From NCBI GenBank assembly GCA_050010555.1, contig JBEKKV010000007.1:1-51848 (forward strand): 51,848 nucleotides of DNA, read 5' to 3'. The position numbers were made by a program, and so were the translations under genes. The stretch comes from JALHUB01 sp050010555 (GTDB taxonomy: Bacteria; Chloroflexota; Dehalococcoidia; DSTF01; JALHUB01). This document shows positions 9,143 to 17,636 of the stretch, piece after piece. How positions within the stretch are numbered: the first letter of the stretch is position 1; each line of letters opens with the position of its first letter. A model generated the notes under the pieces. The model worked only from the letters and a program-made list of their open reading frames with translations, was not told where the DNA came from and did no database searches.

Positions 9143-10440
9143 AATACGGCGTCGTCGGCGGCGGCATCGCGGGACTGACGGCGGCGCTCCGCCTGACGCA
9201 GAAAGGCCACGAGGTCGCCGTCTTCGAAGCGCGACCGCAGCTCGGCGGCCAGGCCGGCACGTTCGAGTGCGGCGGCAATCGCCTGGAAGTCTTCTACCAC
9301 CACCTGTTCAGCGGCGACAGCGACGTCCTTGCCCTCATCGAGGAGACGGGCCTCGGCGACCGCATGAGCTGGCGCGAATCGAAGGTCGGTTTCTTCCACG
9401 GCGGCCGCATCTACAACTTCGTCACGCCTGGCGACCTGCTTCGCTTCAGCGCCGTTTCACCCATCGACCGCGTCCGGCTCGGCCTCGTCGGCGTCTACCT
9501 GCGACGGCAGAAGGACTGGCGCCGCTACGAGGGCGTCACCGCCGAGCAGTGGATCAAACGCTGGGCGGGCAAGCGCAACTACGAGGTCGTCTGGGGGCCG
9601 TTGCTGCGGGGCAAGTTCGGCTCTCGTGCCGCCGACGTCAGCATGGTCTGGTTCTGGGGGAAGATCTTCCTCCGCTTCGCCTCTCGCGGCGGCGGCGTTT
9701 CACAGAAAGAGCGCCTCGGCTACCTCATGGGCAGCTTCGGGCTGCTGATCGACACTCTCGCCGACCGCCTGCGACAGGCCGGCGTGCGCGTCGAGGCCGG
9801 CCGGCCCGTCGAGCGCATCGTCGTCGAGAACAGGCGCGCCTCTGGCCTCCAGCTTGCCGGCGGCGAGTCCGTCCCCTGCGACGCCGTCATCGCCACGGTG
9901 CCCAACGCCGCCTTCCTGCAGATCGCGCCCTTCCTGCCCGAGGATTACGCTGGGCTGCTCAAGAAGGTGCAGTACCAGTGGGCGAGCACGCTGGTCATGA
10001 CGCTGAAGCAGTCGCTGTCGCCGATCTACTGGCTGAACATCAGCGACCCAGAGGTACCGTTCGTCGCTGCCATCGAGCACACGAACTACATCGAGCCGGC
10101 GCAGTACAACGGCCTGAACGTCCTGTACCTGTCGAACTACGTGGAGAACAGCTCGCCGGTCGTCGGCATGAGCATCGACGAGATCAGCGATTACTATCTG
10201 CCGCACCTGACGAAGATCAACCCGGCCTTCTCCCGCGACTGGATCATCGACCGCTGGCTTTTCAAGGACTCCGCCGGCCAGCCCGTAATCACGATGCACT
10301 ACGGCGACTCGATTCCCTCGCACGAGACGCCGGTGCCGGGCCTCTACCTGGCTAACACGACGCAGATCTACCCGGAAGACCGCGGCCTCAACTACTCCGT
10401 CCGCCTCGGCGACAAGATCGCCTCCATTGCCACTGCCTAA
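9139..10440 (+). CDS. NAD(P)/FAD-dependent oxidoreductase, amine-oxidase/phytoene-desaturase superfamily
   Basis: A 433-residue flavoprotein. The N-terminal dinucleotide-binding motif VVGGGIAGL is at residues 5-13, followed by the acidic strand end VFEARPQLGGQAGTF. The C-terminal segment GLYLANTTQIYPEDRGLNYSVRLG is the second FAD contact (GxxLA...G pattern). The layout fits the protoporphyrinogen-oxidase / phytoene-desaturase / UDP-galactopyranose-mutase-like superfamily; the substrate cannot be read from sequence. Its GTG start overlaps the upstream flippase-like gene (GTGA), with GGGAGG upstream. Its context next to a lipid or glycan flippase suggests work on a lipid carrier, isoprenoid or sugar (inference). 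Confidence 0.85.
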   Translation: MKYGVVGGGIAGLTAALRLTQKGHEVAVFEARPQLGGQAGTFECGGNRLEVFYHHLFSGDSDVLALIEETGLGDRMSWRESKVGFFHGGRIYNFVTPGDLLRFSAVSPIDRVRLGLVGVYLRRQKDWRRYEGVTAEQWIKRWAGKRNYEVVWGPLLRGKFGSRAADVSMVWFWGKIFLRFASRGGGVSQKERLGYLMGSFGLLIDTLADRLRQAGVRVEAGRPVERIVVENRRASGLQLAGGESVPCDAVIATVPNAAFLQIAPFLPEDYAGLLKKVQYQWASTLVMTLKQSLSPIYWLNISDPEVPFVAAIEHTNYIEPAQYNGLNVLYLSNYVENSSPVVGMSIDEISDYYLPHLTKINPAFSRDWIIDRWLFKDSAGQPVITMHYGDSIPSHETPVPGLYLANTTQIYPEDRGLNYSVRLGDKIASIATA

Positions 10441-10531
10441 CCCCGTCTTCCTGATGTAGAATAGCCCCGATCCCGGAAGCCACAGGGTCGGAGTTCCGTA
10501 CCCAACCGCCGACGATCGTCTTATCGCGTAG

Positions 10532-10603
10532 CGCGGGCATCTTGCCCGCGGAAAGAAGTTCGATGTCGATAGCCTAGAGCAGGCTGCGGGTTTCAACCCG
10601 CAG
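10532..10603. repeat. Two REP-like hairpins upstream of mutS
   Basis: The first hairpin is CGCGGGCA-TCT-TGCCCGCG at 10532-10550, with GTAG three bases before it. The second is CTGCGGGTT-TC-AACCCGCAG at 10584-10603, ending 6 nt before the mutS ATG. The first shares its core with the hairpin at 42285. The second occupies the place where a ribosome site would be expected. Confidence 0.8.
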
Positions 10604-10609
10604 AGTTGT

Positions 10610-13204
10610 ATGACCCCAATCCGACGCCAGTACCTCGACATAAAGCGGCGCTACCCCCACGCCATCGTCCTCTTCCGCCTCGGCGACTTCTACGAGACGT
10701 TCGACGACGACGCCAGGCTCTGCGCCCGCGAGCTCGACATAACTCTCACGTCCAAGCCCATGGGCAAGAACCTGCGCGTCCCCCTGGCCGGCATCCCTTA
10801 CCACGCCCTCGACGGCTACCTGGCGCGGCTGATCGCCAAGGGCTACAAGGTCGCGGTGTGCGAGCAGATGGGCGACCCGGCGGCGGCGAAGGGCTTGGTC
10901 GACCGCCAGGTGGTGCGCGTCGTTACGCCGGGCACGGTCATCGAGGGCCACTTGCTCGACGAGCGCGCCAACAACTACCTCGTCGCCCTGGCCGTCGGAC
11001 CGCCGCCGAAGGGGAGTCGCCGCAGCAGCGAGGCGCCGCAAGGCGGAATCGCCTACGTCGACATCAGCACCGGCGAGTTCGCCACAGCCCAGCTCGACGC
11101 CGACGCCGTCGCCGCCGAGCTCTCGCGCCTGCGACCCGCCGAGCTCCTCTTGCCCGAAGGTGTCGACCCGCCCGTCGCCGGCCTGCCGCTCAGCCGTGTC
11201 GAGGCCGCCAGCTTCGAGCTCGAGACGGCGACCGCCTGCCTGCTTGACCACTTTGGCGTCGCTTCTTTGGCCGCCTTCGGCTGCGACCGCCTGCCCCTTG
11301 CGACAAGCGCCGCCGGCGCCGTCCTCCAGTACCTGCACGAGAACCAGAAGACCGCCCTCAGCCACGTCGCCGCGCTCTCCGTTTACAACCCGACGCGCTT
11401 CATGCTTCTCGACGCTCAGACGCGCCGCAACCTGGAGCTCTTCAGCGGCAGCCGCGACAGTGACCGCCGCAACTCGCTTCTCGACGTGCTTGACCTGACG
11501 CGTACAGCCCTTGGCGCGCGCCTGCTGCGTCGCTGGCTCGGGCAGCCGTTGCTTGACCTCGACGAAATCCGCCCGCGCCAGGACGGCGTCGCCTGGTTGC
11601 ACGAGAGCGCCGTCCGTCGAGGCGTCGTCGGCGAAGTGCTCGCCAGAATGCCCGACTTCGAGCGCGTGCTCAGCCGCATCTCCGGCGGAGTTGCTCTTCC
11701 GCGCGACCTCGTCGCTCTCCAGCACGGCCTTGAGCTCGTGCCCGCCCTCCGCGAAGCTCTCGGCGAAGGGAAGGGCTGCCCAGCCGTTGCCGCCATGCTC
11801 GCCGCTCTCGATCCATGCGAAGAGGCCGGCGCCCTCATCGCCCGTGCCGTCGACGATGAGCCCGCCGGTGACCCGCAGGACGGGGGCGTCGTGCGCGCCG
11901 GGTTCTCGCCCGAGCTCGACGAGCTGCGCACGATCACCCGCGATGTGCGCCGCTATCTGGCCGAGCTGGAGGCGGCGGAGCGCACCCGCAGCGGCATCAA
12001 GACGCTGAAGATAGGCTACAACCGCGTCTTCGGCTATTACATCGAGATCAGCCGCGCCAACCTTGCCCTCGTTCCTGACGACTACCAGCGCCGGCAAACT
12101 CTCGTCGGCGGCGAGCGCTTTGTGACGGAGCAGCTCAAGGAGTACGAAAGCCGCATCCTCAACGCCCGCGAGCGCATCGGCGAGCTGGAGTCCGGCATCT
12201 TCCGCCAGGTCTGCGCCCAGGTAGCGGGCGAGGGCAAGCGACTCCTTGCGCTGGCCGCCGCCGTCGCTAGCATCGACGTCCGTCTCGCCCTGGCTGAGGC
12301 CGCGGCTAGCTACGGCTACTGCCGCCCCGAGCTTGTGGACAGCGACGAAATCGTTATCCGCGACGGCCGCCATGCCTCGGTCGAGCGCGCCCTCGCCGGC
12401 GCTTTCGTGCCCAACGACGTTCAGCTCTCGAACGCCGATGCTCAGATAATCCTGCTGACCGGGCCTAACATGGCCGGCAAGTCCACCTATCTGCGCCAGG
12501 TCGCGCTAACCGTCCTTATGGCGCAGATAGGCAGCTTCGTGCCGGCGGCTTCCGCCCGCATCGGCGTCGTCGACCGCATCTTCACCCGCGTCGGCGCCCA
12601 GGAAGACATCGCCTCCGGCCAATCGACCTTCATGGTGGAGATGCTGGAGACGGCGAATATCCTTCACAACGCCACGCCGCGCTCCCTCGTCATTTTGGAC
12701 GAGATCGGTCGCGGCACCAGCACCTACGATGGCATGGCCATCGCCCGCGCCGTCGTCGAGTACCTGCACAATCGCAGCGACCGCGCGGCGAAGACGCTAT
12801 TCGCGACGCACTATCACGAGCTAGTGGCGCTGGCGCAGACGCTGCCCAGGGTGAAGAACTACAACGTCGCCGTGAGCGAGGAAGGGGGGAAGATCGTCTT
12901 CCTCCACCGCATCGTCCCGGGCGGCGCCGACAAGAGCTACGGCATCCACGTCGCCGAGCTGGCCGGCCTGCCGAAAGCCGTCGTCCAGCGCGCCCACGAC
13001 GTGCTCGCCGCCCTCGAGTCGCAGGCCAACGGACGCCGGCCCGCCGCCCGCTCCCGCCAGACCGCCGCCGAGCAGCTTCCGCTTCTCGCTGCGCCTTCGC
13101 CGCTGCTCGGCGACCTCGCGCGACTCGACGTCGACGCCATGACGCCGCTGGAAGCGATTACAAAGCTCTATGAGTTGCGCGAAAAGGCCCGCGAAGAGGA
13201 GTGA
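10610..13204 (+). CDS. mutS: DNA mismatch repair protein MutS
   Basis: MutS recognises mismatches and small loops and recruits MutL. At 864 residues it is full length. The N-terminal mismatch-recognition domain carries the Phe-x-Glu wedge in LGDFYETF (about residues 25-32). Connector, core and clamp domains follow, then the ABC-type ATPase: Walker A GPNMAGKST at about 617-625, the signature/Walker B segment VILDEIGRGTSTYDG at about 693-707, and the switch FATHYHEL at about 725-732. The C-terminus is short. No Shine-Dalgarno is visible; a REP-like hairpin ends 6 nt before the ATG, so translation efficiency may depend on that structure. A -10-like TAGAAT lies about 150 nt upstream. Confidence 0.97.
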   Translation: MTPIRRQYLDIKRRYPHAIVLFRLGDFYETFDDDARLCARELDITLTSKPMGKNLRVPLAGIPYHALDGYLARLIAKGYKVAVCEQMGDPAAAKGLVDRQVVRVVTPGTVIEGHLLDERANNYLVALAVGPPPKGSRRSSEAPQGGIAYVDISTGEFATAQLDADAVAAELSRLRPAELLLPEGVDPPVAGLPLSRVEAASFELETATACLLDHFGVASLAAFGCDRLPLATSAAGAVLQYLHENQKTALSHVAALSVYNPTRFMLLDAQTRRNLELFSGSRDSDRRNSLLDVLDLTRTALGARLLRRWLGQPLLDLDEIRPRQDGVAWLHESAVRRGVVGEVLARMPDFERVLSRISGGVALPRDLVALQHGLELVPALREALGEGKGCPAVAAMLAALDPCEEAGALIARAVDDEPAGDPQDGGVVRAGFSPELDELRTITRDVRRYLAELEAAERTRSGIKTLKIGYNRVFGYYIEISRANLALVPDDYQRRQTLVGGERFVTEQLKEYESRILNARERIGELESGIFRQVCAQVAGEGKRLLALAAAVASIDVRLALAEAAASYGYCRPELVDSDEIVIRDGRHASVERALAGAFVPNDVQLSNADAQIILLTGPNMAGKSTYLRQVALTVLMAQIGSFVPAASARIGVVDRIFTRVGAQEDIASGQSTFMVEMLETANILHNATPRSLVILDEIGRGTSTYDGMAIARAVVEYLHNRSDRAAKTLFATHYHELVALAQTLPRVKNYNVAVSEEGGKIVFLHRIVPGGADKSYGIHVAELAGLPKAVVQRAHDVLAALESQANGRRPAARSRQTAAEQLPLLAAPSPLLGDLARLDVDAMTPLEAITKLYELREKAREEE

Positions 13205-13261
13205 CCCGGAAGCAATGTACGGGGAGGCCTGTCCGCCTCGGGCGGGACTTTGGTCCTCGTC

Positions 13262-14683
13262 CTAGTTCTTCGTCAGCGCCGTCAAACCCAGCTGATACGA
13301 CTTCCCCGCCAGCGCCTTGTCGACTTGAATCATCCCTGCGCCGTCCCACCCCTTCGAGCCGGCGTCGGGCAAGCTGAGAGCTGTCTTCTGTAGTAAAGCC
13401 TTCACCTGGTCCGGCGTCGAGACGCGCCCCGACGACAACAGCAACGCCGCTGCTCCCGATACCAATGGCGTCGAGAGCGACGTGCCGCTGCCGGATGCAT
13501 AAGGATCGCCCCCTAAGCAGCCCAAGCGCGCGCAGAACTTCGCCGGGACGGTGCTGACGATGTCCACGCCTGGCGCGGTAAGGGCCACCTCCGGTCCCCA
13601 GCAGGTGAAAGGCGCTTTGCCGCCGCTTGCGCTGTGGTCGCTGGCCGAGACGGCGATAACGTTGGGATAGCGGGCCGGCGCCGCGACTTCGTGTTGGGTG
13701 GGATCGTTGGTATTCCCTGCCGCCGCAATGAGCGTCGCGCCGTAGACGTCGTGCGCCTGGTTAATCGCCTGCTCCAGCGTCGCCGAATCTGGTGAATCCG
13801 CTCCCGACCCGAAGCTTATGTTGATAACGTTGGCGCCTTCCTTCGCCGCGTAGAGTATGCCCTCAGCGGCTTCCAGGAACGTGCCGGCGCCCTGGCAATC
13901 GAGCACCTTGACGGGCATAATCGTCACGTTCGGCGCCATTCCAATGACGCCGATTCCGTTGTTCCCGCGAGCGGCGATGATCCCGGCGACGAAGGTGCCG
14001 TGCCCATCGTCGTCATCGATGTTGCCGTTCGGTTCCGGCACCGTGGCGCATGCCGTTGAACTGGCCGGCGCGCGCATGAAGTTGCAGCCGTTGACGTCGT
14101 CGACGCAGCCGTTGCCGTCGTCGTCGACGCCGTTTCCCGCGATCTCGCCGGGGTTCGTCCAGATAGCGCCTTTCAGATCCGGATGCGTACTGTCCACGCC
14201 TGTATCGAGCACGGCGACGATAATGTAAGGCTTGCCCGTCTCCACGTCCCACGCCTTCGGCGCGCCGATCTCGTCGTAATACCACTGCTGGCGGCTGTAA
14301 AGCGGATCGTTCGGCGTCATGTCCGCGTGCACGATTCCGTTGGGCTCCGCGTACTCCACCTGCGGCAGCGAACGATACCGCTGCGCCGCGTCCTCGATGG
14401 AGACCCCTGGCGCCACCGCCACCAGCGACACGCCCAGGTCGTTCGCCCGGCTCACCTCCTTTGAACCGACGGCGCTGTTCACGACTCGCTCGGCCGCAGC
14501 GACCATTGGCTGGCGGTACTTCACGATAAGCTCGCCCGGGACTGCTCCTGGCTGGTCGCCAGGGCCGCTCGCCTGCGAACGGCTGGCAGCGAGAAAGTTG
14601 CCCGTCGGCGCAAAGGCAACCCACGCGGCCAAAGCCGCAGCCGGAAGGATTGTCAACAGAGATAGGCGCTTGCGACTAGGCAT
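13262..14683 (-). CDS. Secreted subtilisin-like serine protease (S8 family)
   Basis: A 473-residue exported protease. The N-terminus has basic residues and a hydrophobic signal sequence (about residues 1-35), then an inhibitor-I9-like propeptide region. The catalytic triad lies in AVLDTGVDSTHPDL (Asp, about residue 158), DDDGHGTFVAGI (His, about 225) and SGTSLSTPLVSG (Ser, about 402), and an oxyanion Asn is in AAAGNTND. It is likely auto-processed outside the cell. The ATG at 14683 has GAGGTGAGG just upstream; a GTG at 14692 is an in-frame alternative. It converges on mutS and diverges from mutL, so it separates two genes that are often adjacent. Confidence 0.93.
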   Translation of the reverse strand: MPSRKRLSLLTILPAAALAAWVAFAPTGNFLAASRSQASGPGDQPGAVPGELIVKYRQPMVAAAERVVNSAVGSKEVSRANDLGVSLVAVAPGVSIEDAAQRYRSLPQVEYAEPNGIVHADMTPNDPLYSRQQWYYDEIGAPKAWDVETGKPYIIVAVLDTGVDSTHPDLKGAIWTNPGEIAGNGVDDDGNGCVDDVNGCNFMRAPASSTACATVPEPNGNIDDDDGHGTFVAGIIAARGNNGIGVIGMAPNVTIMPVKVLDCQGAGTFLEAAEGILYAAKEGANVINISFGSGADSPDSATLEQAINQAHDVYGATLIAAAGNTNDPTQHEVAAPARYPNVIAVSASDHSASGGKAPFTCWGPEVALTAPGVDIVSTVPAKFCARLGCLGGDPYASGSGTSLSTPLVSGAAALLLSSGRVSTPDQVKALLQKTALSLPDAGSKGWDGAGMIQVDKALAGKSYQLGLTALTKN

Positions 14684-14764
14684 AACCCTCACCTCACCGT
14701 TGCCACCATTGCAGCCCTATACGTTACATGGGATCAGTCGCACAAGCAAGCGGCAGACGTATGC

Positions 14765-14777
14765 TAGAATGGCGTCG
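14765..14777 (+). promoter_or_regulatory. -10 element for leaderless mutL transcript
   Basis: TAGAAT at 14765-14770 is followed by exactly 7 nt and then ATG at 14778. The same TANNNT-7 nt-start layout occurs at two other genes in the window, which suggests leaderless transcripts. No clear -35 is seen. Confidence 0.45.
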
Positions 14778-16496
14778 ATGAGCCGTCCGAACGCAATCCA
14801 AAAGCTCTCGCCGCAGCTTATCGGCAAGATCGCAGCCGGCGAGGTCATCGAACGACCGGCCTCCGTCGTGAAGGAGCTGCTCGAAAACGCCCTCGACGCC
14901 GGCGCCCGCCAGGTAAGCATCGAGGTCGGCAGAGGCGGTCTCGACCTGATCCGGATCAGCGACGACGGCTGCGGCATCGCACCCGACGACCTTCCGCTCG
15001 CCTTCGAGCGCCACGCCACCAGCAAGCTCTTCAGCGACGACGGCCTCGACGCCATATCCACTCTCGGCTTCCGCGGCGAGGCGCTGCCCAGTATCGCCGC
15101 CGTCGCGGACGTCGAGATGCTTTCGCGTCCCGCTGACGCCGCTGCCGGCCGATTCGTCACTCTGCGCGAAACGAACGTCGAAGACAGTGGCGACAGAGGA
15201 GCGCCTCCCGGCACGACCGTCGCCGTGCGCCGTCTTTTCGCCCGGCAGCCCGCGCGACTCAAGTTCCTGCGCTCGCCCGCCGCCGAAGCTGCGCAGATCG
15301 CGGCCGTCGTCAGCCACTACGCGCTCGCCTACCCCGAGGTGCGCTTCACGCTCCTCACCGATGGTCGCCTCACCCTGCGCACGCCCGGCAGCGGCGACCT
15401 CCTCGACGCGGCGGCCGGGGTGTACGGCCATCAAGTCGCGCGCTCCCTCCTGCTGCTCGGCGCGTCCGCCTCCTCGGGCTCCATCCTGCCCGCCTTCGAA
15501 GGGCTGATAGGAGAGCCCGAGCTCTCCAGGGCTAACCGCAACTACATAACGCTGTTCATCAACCGCCGCTGGGTCCGCAGCCGCTCCCTGACCTTTGCCG
15601 TCGAAGAGGCGTATCAGGGATTCCTCATGACCGGACGCCACCCGCTGGCCGTGATCGACGTTCGCCTGGCTCCGGCTGACATCGATGTCAACGTCCACCC
15701 GTCGAAGCTTGAAGTGCGCCTCCGCAACGAGCGAGAGGTCTTCGCCCTGCTCCAGCGAGAGGTCCGCCGCACGCTGACCCAGCGGTCGCCGCTTCCCGCC
15801 GTGTCCGCGACGACGACCTGGCCGGGCAGCCCGCGTCCTACCCTGACCGATAAGCCCGTCGAGCCGGCGCCGCTTCCGCTCGAATCACCTGCTGCCGTGC
15901 CGCCTCCGGAGCAGCAGCGGCTTGCGCCGTCTCTGCCCGTCCTGCGGCCGCTCGGACAGGTCGGCTCGGTCTACGTTGTCGCTGAAGGCCCGGAGGGGCT
16001 CTACCTCGTCGACCAGCACGCCGCCCACGAACGTATCCTCTTCGAGCGCTTCCTGAAGGCAGACGCCGCTGCCGATGCCCAGGGCCTGCTAGAGCCCGTC
16101 GCTGTCGAGCTGGCGCCGCGCCAGCAGGCGCTGGTGGAGGAAATGGCGCAGGAGCTCGTCGAGCAGGGTTTCGCGCTGGAGCCGTTCGGCGAGCGCAGCT
16201 TCCTGGTGCGTTCCGTTCCTACCGCCCTCGCTTCTGCCGATATCGCGAGCGCCCTCGTCGAGTTTCTCGACGCCCTGGCCCGGGAGGACGCCGTTCCGGA
16301 CCGCCGCCAGCGCGTCGCGATGTCGCTTGCCTGCCATTCTGCCATCCGCGCCGGCCAAGTGCTCAGCGCCGAGGAGATGCGGGAGCTCCTGCGCCAACTC
16401 GAGCAGACGGCAAACCCGCGTCATTGCCCGCACGGCCGGCCGACCATGGTCCACCTCAGCGCCGACGACCTCGCCCGCGAGTTCCGTCGCCGCTAA
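14778..16496 (+). CDS. mutL: DNA mismatch repair protein MutL (endonuclease type)
   Basis: MutL couples mismatch recognition by MutS to strand incision. The 572-residue protein has the GHKL ATPase at the N-terminus: IAAGEVIERPASVVKELLENALDAGA, with the catalytic Glu and Mg-binding Asn, then the DDGCGI and TLGFRGEAL motifs. A Pro-rich linker spans about residues 330-380. The C-terminal domain has the metal-binding endonuclease motif DQHA-x2-E-x4-E, plus ACHSAIRAG and CPHGRP. This is therefore the nicking type found in bacteria without MutH. I prefer ATG 14778, with a -10 box 7 nt upstream; ATG 14769 is in frame but would fall at the -10 box. Confidence 0.96.
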   Translation: MSRPNAIQKLSPQLIGKIAAGEVIERPASVVKELLENALDAGARQVSIEVGRGGLDLIRISDDGCGIAPDDLPLAFERHATSKLFSDDGLDAISTLGFRGEALPSIAAVADVEMLSRPADAAAGRFVTLRETNVEDSGDRGAPPGTTVAVRRLFARQPARLKFLRSPAAEAAQIAAVVSHYALAYPEVRFTLLTDGRLTLRTPGSGDLLDAAAGVYGHQVARSLLLLGASASSGSILPAFEGLIGEPELSRANRNYITLFINRRWVRSRSLTFAVEEAYQGFLMTGRHPLAVIDVRLAPADIDVNVHPSKLEVRLRNEREVFALLQREVRRTLTQRSPLPAVSATTTWPGSPRPTLTDKPVEPAPLPLESPAAVPPPEQQRLAPSLPVLRPLGQVGSVYVVAEGPEGLYLVDQHAAHERILFERFLKADAAADAQGLLEPVAVELAPRQQALVEEMAQELVEQGFALEPFGERSFLVRSVPTALASADIASALVEFLDALAREDAVPDRRQRVAMSLACHSAIRAGQVLSAEEMRELLRQLEQTANPRHCPHGRPTMVHLSADDLAREFRRR

Positions 16497-16552
16497 CCCG
16501 TCCCCCGAGCGCGGTCCGCCTTCAACCCACCTCAAACCGGCTGCTTTCTCCT

Positions 16553-16590
16553 CCCTTAAGGGTTTTCCCCTAAAGGAATCCCCTATGTCC
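16553..16590. promoter_or_regulatory. CCCTTAAGGG / AAGGGTTTTCCCCT inverted-repeat cluster
   Basis: A perfect palindrome CCCTTAAGGG (16553-16562) runs into AGGG-TTTT-CCCT and another TCCCCTA. It lies about 70-110 nt before the CAP-domain gene. It resembles the TAGGGG-AAA-CCCCTA cluster before the sigma-factor gene at 26105. It may be an operator; no regulator can be named. Confidence 0.35.
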
Positions 16591-16660
16591 GCCGAGAATT
16601 ACATTGGCAGGCCTCGCGCCGTGTCCAATCACAGCCCGACGAGGAGGACAAACGGCAGCA

Positions 16661-17536
16661 ATGATATCGCGTTGGAAAGAAGCTCTGGCTCGACTTGGCG
16701 GTCGCTCCGGCCTGCTCGGCTCGCTCATGATAGCCGCCGGCGTCGCCCTGCTGATCGTCTCGTCCGCTTTCTTCCTCGGCGAGGGCTCCGTCGCTGGCAG
16801 CCAGGAACCGCTTGGCGCCTCCGGCCCGCCGTCTGCGTCTGACGCGACGCTCCTGCTGCCGTCCAGCGCGCCCTCGCCTCAAACGGTCGGTGAACCATCG
16901 CTCGGGCAGCCGCAGGCGACCGCCTCGCCGACGGCCGTCGCGCCCTCAGCGGCGCCCGTCGTGCAGCCGACGGCCCCGCCTGCCGCCGCTCCGACCGCTA
17001 CCCCTGTTCCCGCGCCTGTTCGCGTCGTCGCTCCGGTGCAGCCGGTGGCTGTGCCCCCCATGCCGACGCTCCTGCCGCCTCCGCCGACTCAGACACCGCT
17101 GCCTCCACCGCCACCGGTGGCAGCGCCGGCTACTCAGCTCACGGCTTTCGAGGCGGACATCTTCAATCAGCAAAACGCCCAGCGCGTCGCCGCCGGGCTG
17201 GCGCCCCTGCAACTCGACGGTGCCCTCGTCGGCGTCGCCCGCGAGCGCTCAAACGACATGGTGCAGAAGAACTACTTCGCTCATGTCAGCCCCACCGGCG
17301 AGACCGCTTTCATCCTTCTCGACCGCTACGGCATCCCTTACGGTTGGGCCGGCGAGAACCTGGCCCGCAACAACTACCCGGATGACCAGTCCGTCGCCAT
17401 CGCTATGCGCGACTGGATGGCCAGCGAAGGCCACCGCGAGAATATCCTCAACATCCACTACACGAACGTCGGCGTCGGCTCCGCGGTCGACAGCGCGGGC
17501 ATGAAGTACTTCACCGTCGTCTTCACCGGTCCGTAG
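16661..17536 (+). CDS. Secreted or membrane-anchored CAP (SCP/PR1-like) domain protein
   Basis: A 291-residue protein with an N-terminal membrane segment (about residues 18-40), which may be a signal anchor. A low-complexity Pro/Ala/Thr/Val linker spans about residues 45-160, and a C-terminal CAP domain runs from about 165 to 291. CAP features are the NAQRVAAGLAPLQLD start, YFAHVSPTGETA with the conserved His, GENLARN with the conserved Glu, and the end GHRENILNIHYTNVGVG. Bacterial CAP proteins are extracellular and of varied or unknown function. The ATG has GAGGAGGA about 12 nt upstream. The linker would hold the domain away from the membrane, as in the stalked proteins further on. Confidence 0.88.
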   Translation: MISRWKEALARLGGRSGLLGSLMIAAGVALLIVSSAFFLGEGSVAGSQEPLGASGPPSASDATLLLPSSAPSPQTVGEPSLGQPQATASPTAVAPSAAPVVQPTAPPAAAPTATPVPAPVRVVAPVQPVAVPPMPTLLPPPPTQTPLPPPPPVAAPATQLTAFEADIFNQQNAQRVAAGLAPLQLDGALVGVARERSNDMVQKNYFAHVSPTGETAFILLDRYGIPYGWAGENLARNNYPDDQSVAIAMRDWMASEGHRENILNIHYTNVGVGSAVDSAGMKYFTVVFTGP

Positions 17537-17579
17537 CGCCCCGTATTTGCCTGACGAACACGCGTGGGAACAAACGTAG

Positions 17580-17599
17580 GGGAGGACTTCAGTCCTCCC
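17580..17599. repeat. REP-like hairpin GGGAGGACT-TC-AGTCCTCCC
   Basis: A perfect 9-bp inverted repeat lies between the converging CAP and AAA+ genes, with GTAG starting 4 nt before it. It is one of four near-identical copies; the others are at 38477, 40322 and 43629. It is not followed by a T-run, so a simple terminator role is unlikely. Confidence 0.85.
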
Positions 17600-17636
17600 G
17601 CCGCTTCCCGTATTGGGCAAGTTGAATGAATCGGGT

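Noticed and set aside
17580..17599. Intrinsic terminator for the CAP-domain gene
   Set aside because: No T-run follows, and near-identical hairpins recur in unrelated contexts with GTAG beside them, so a repeat element explains it better.
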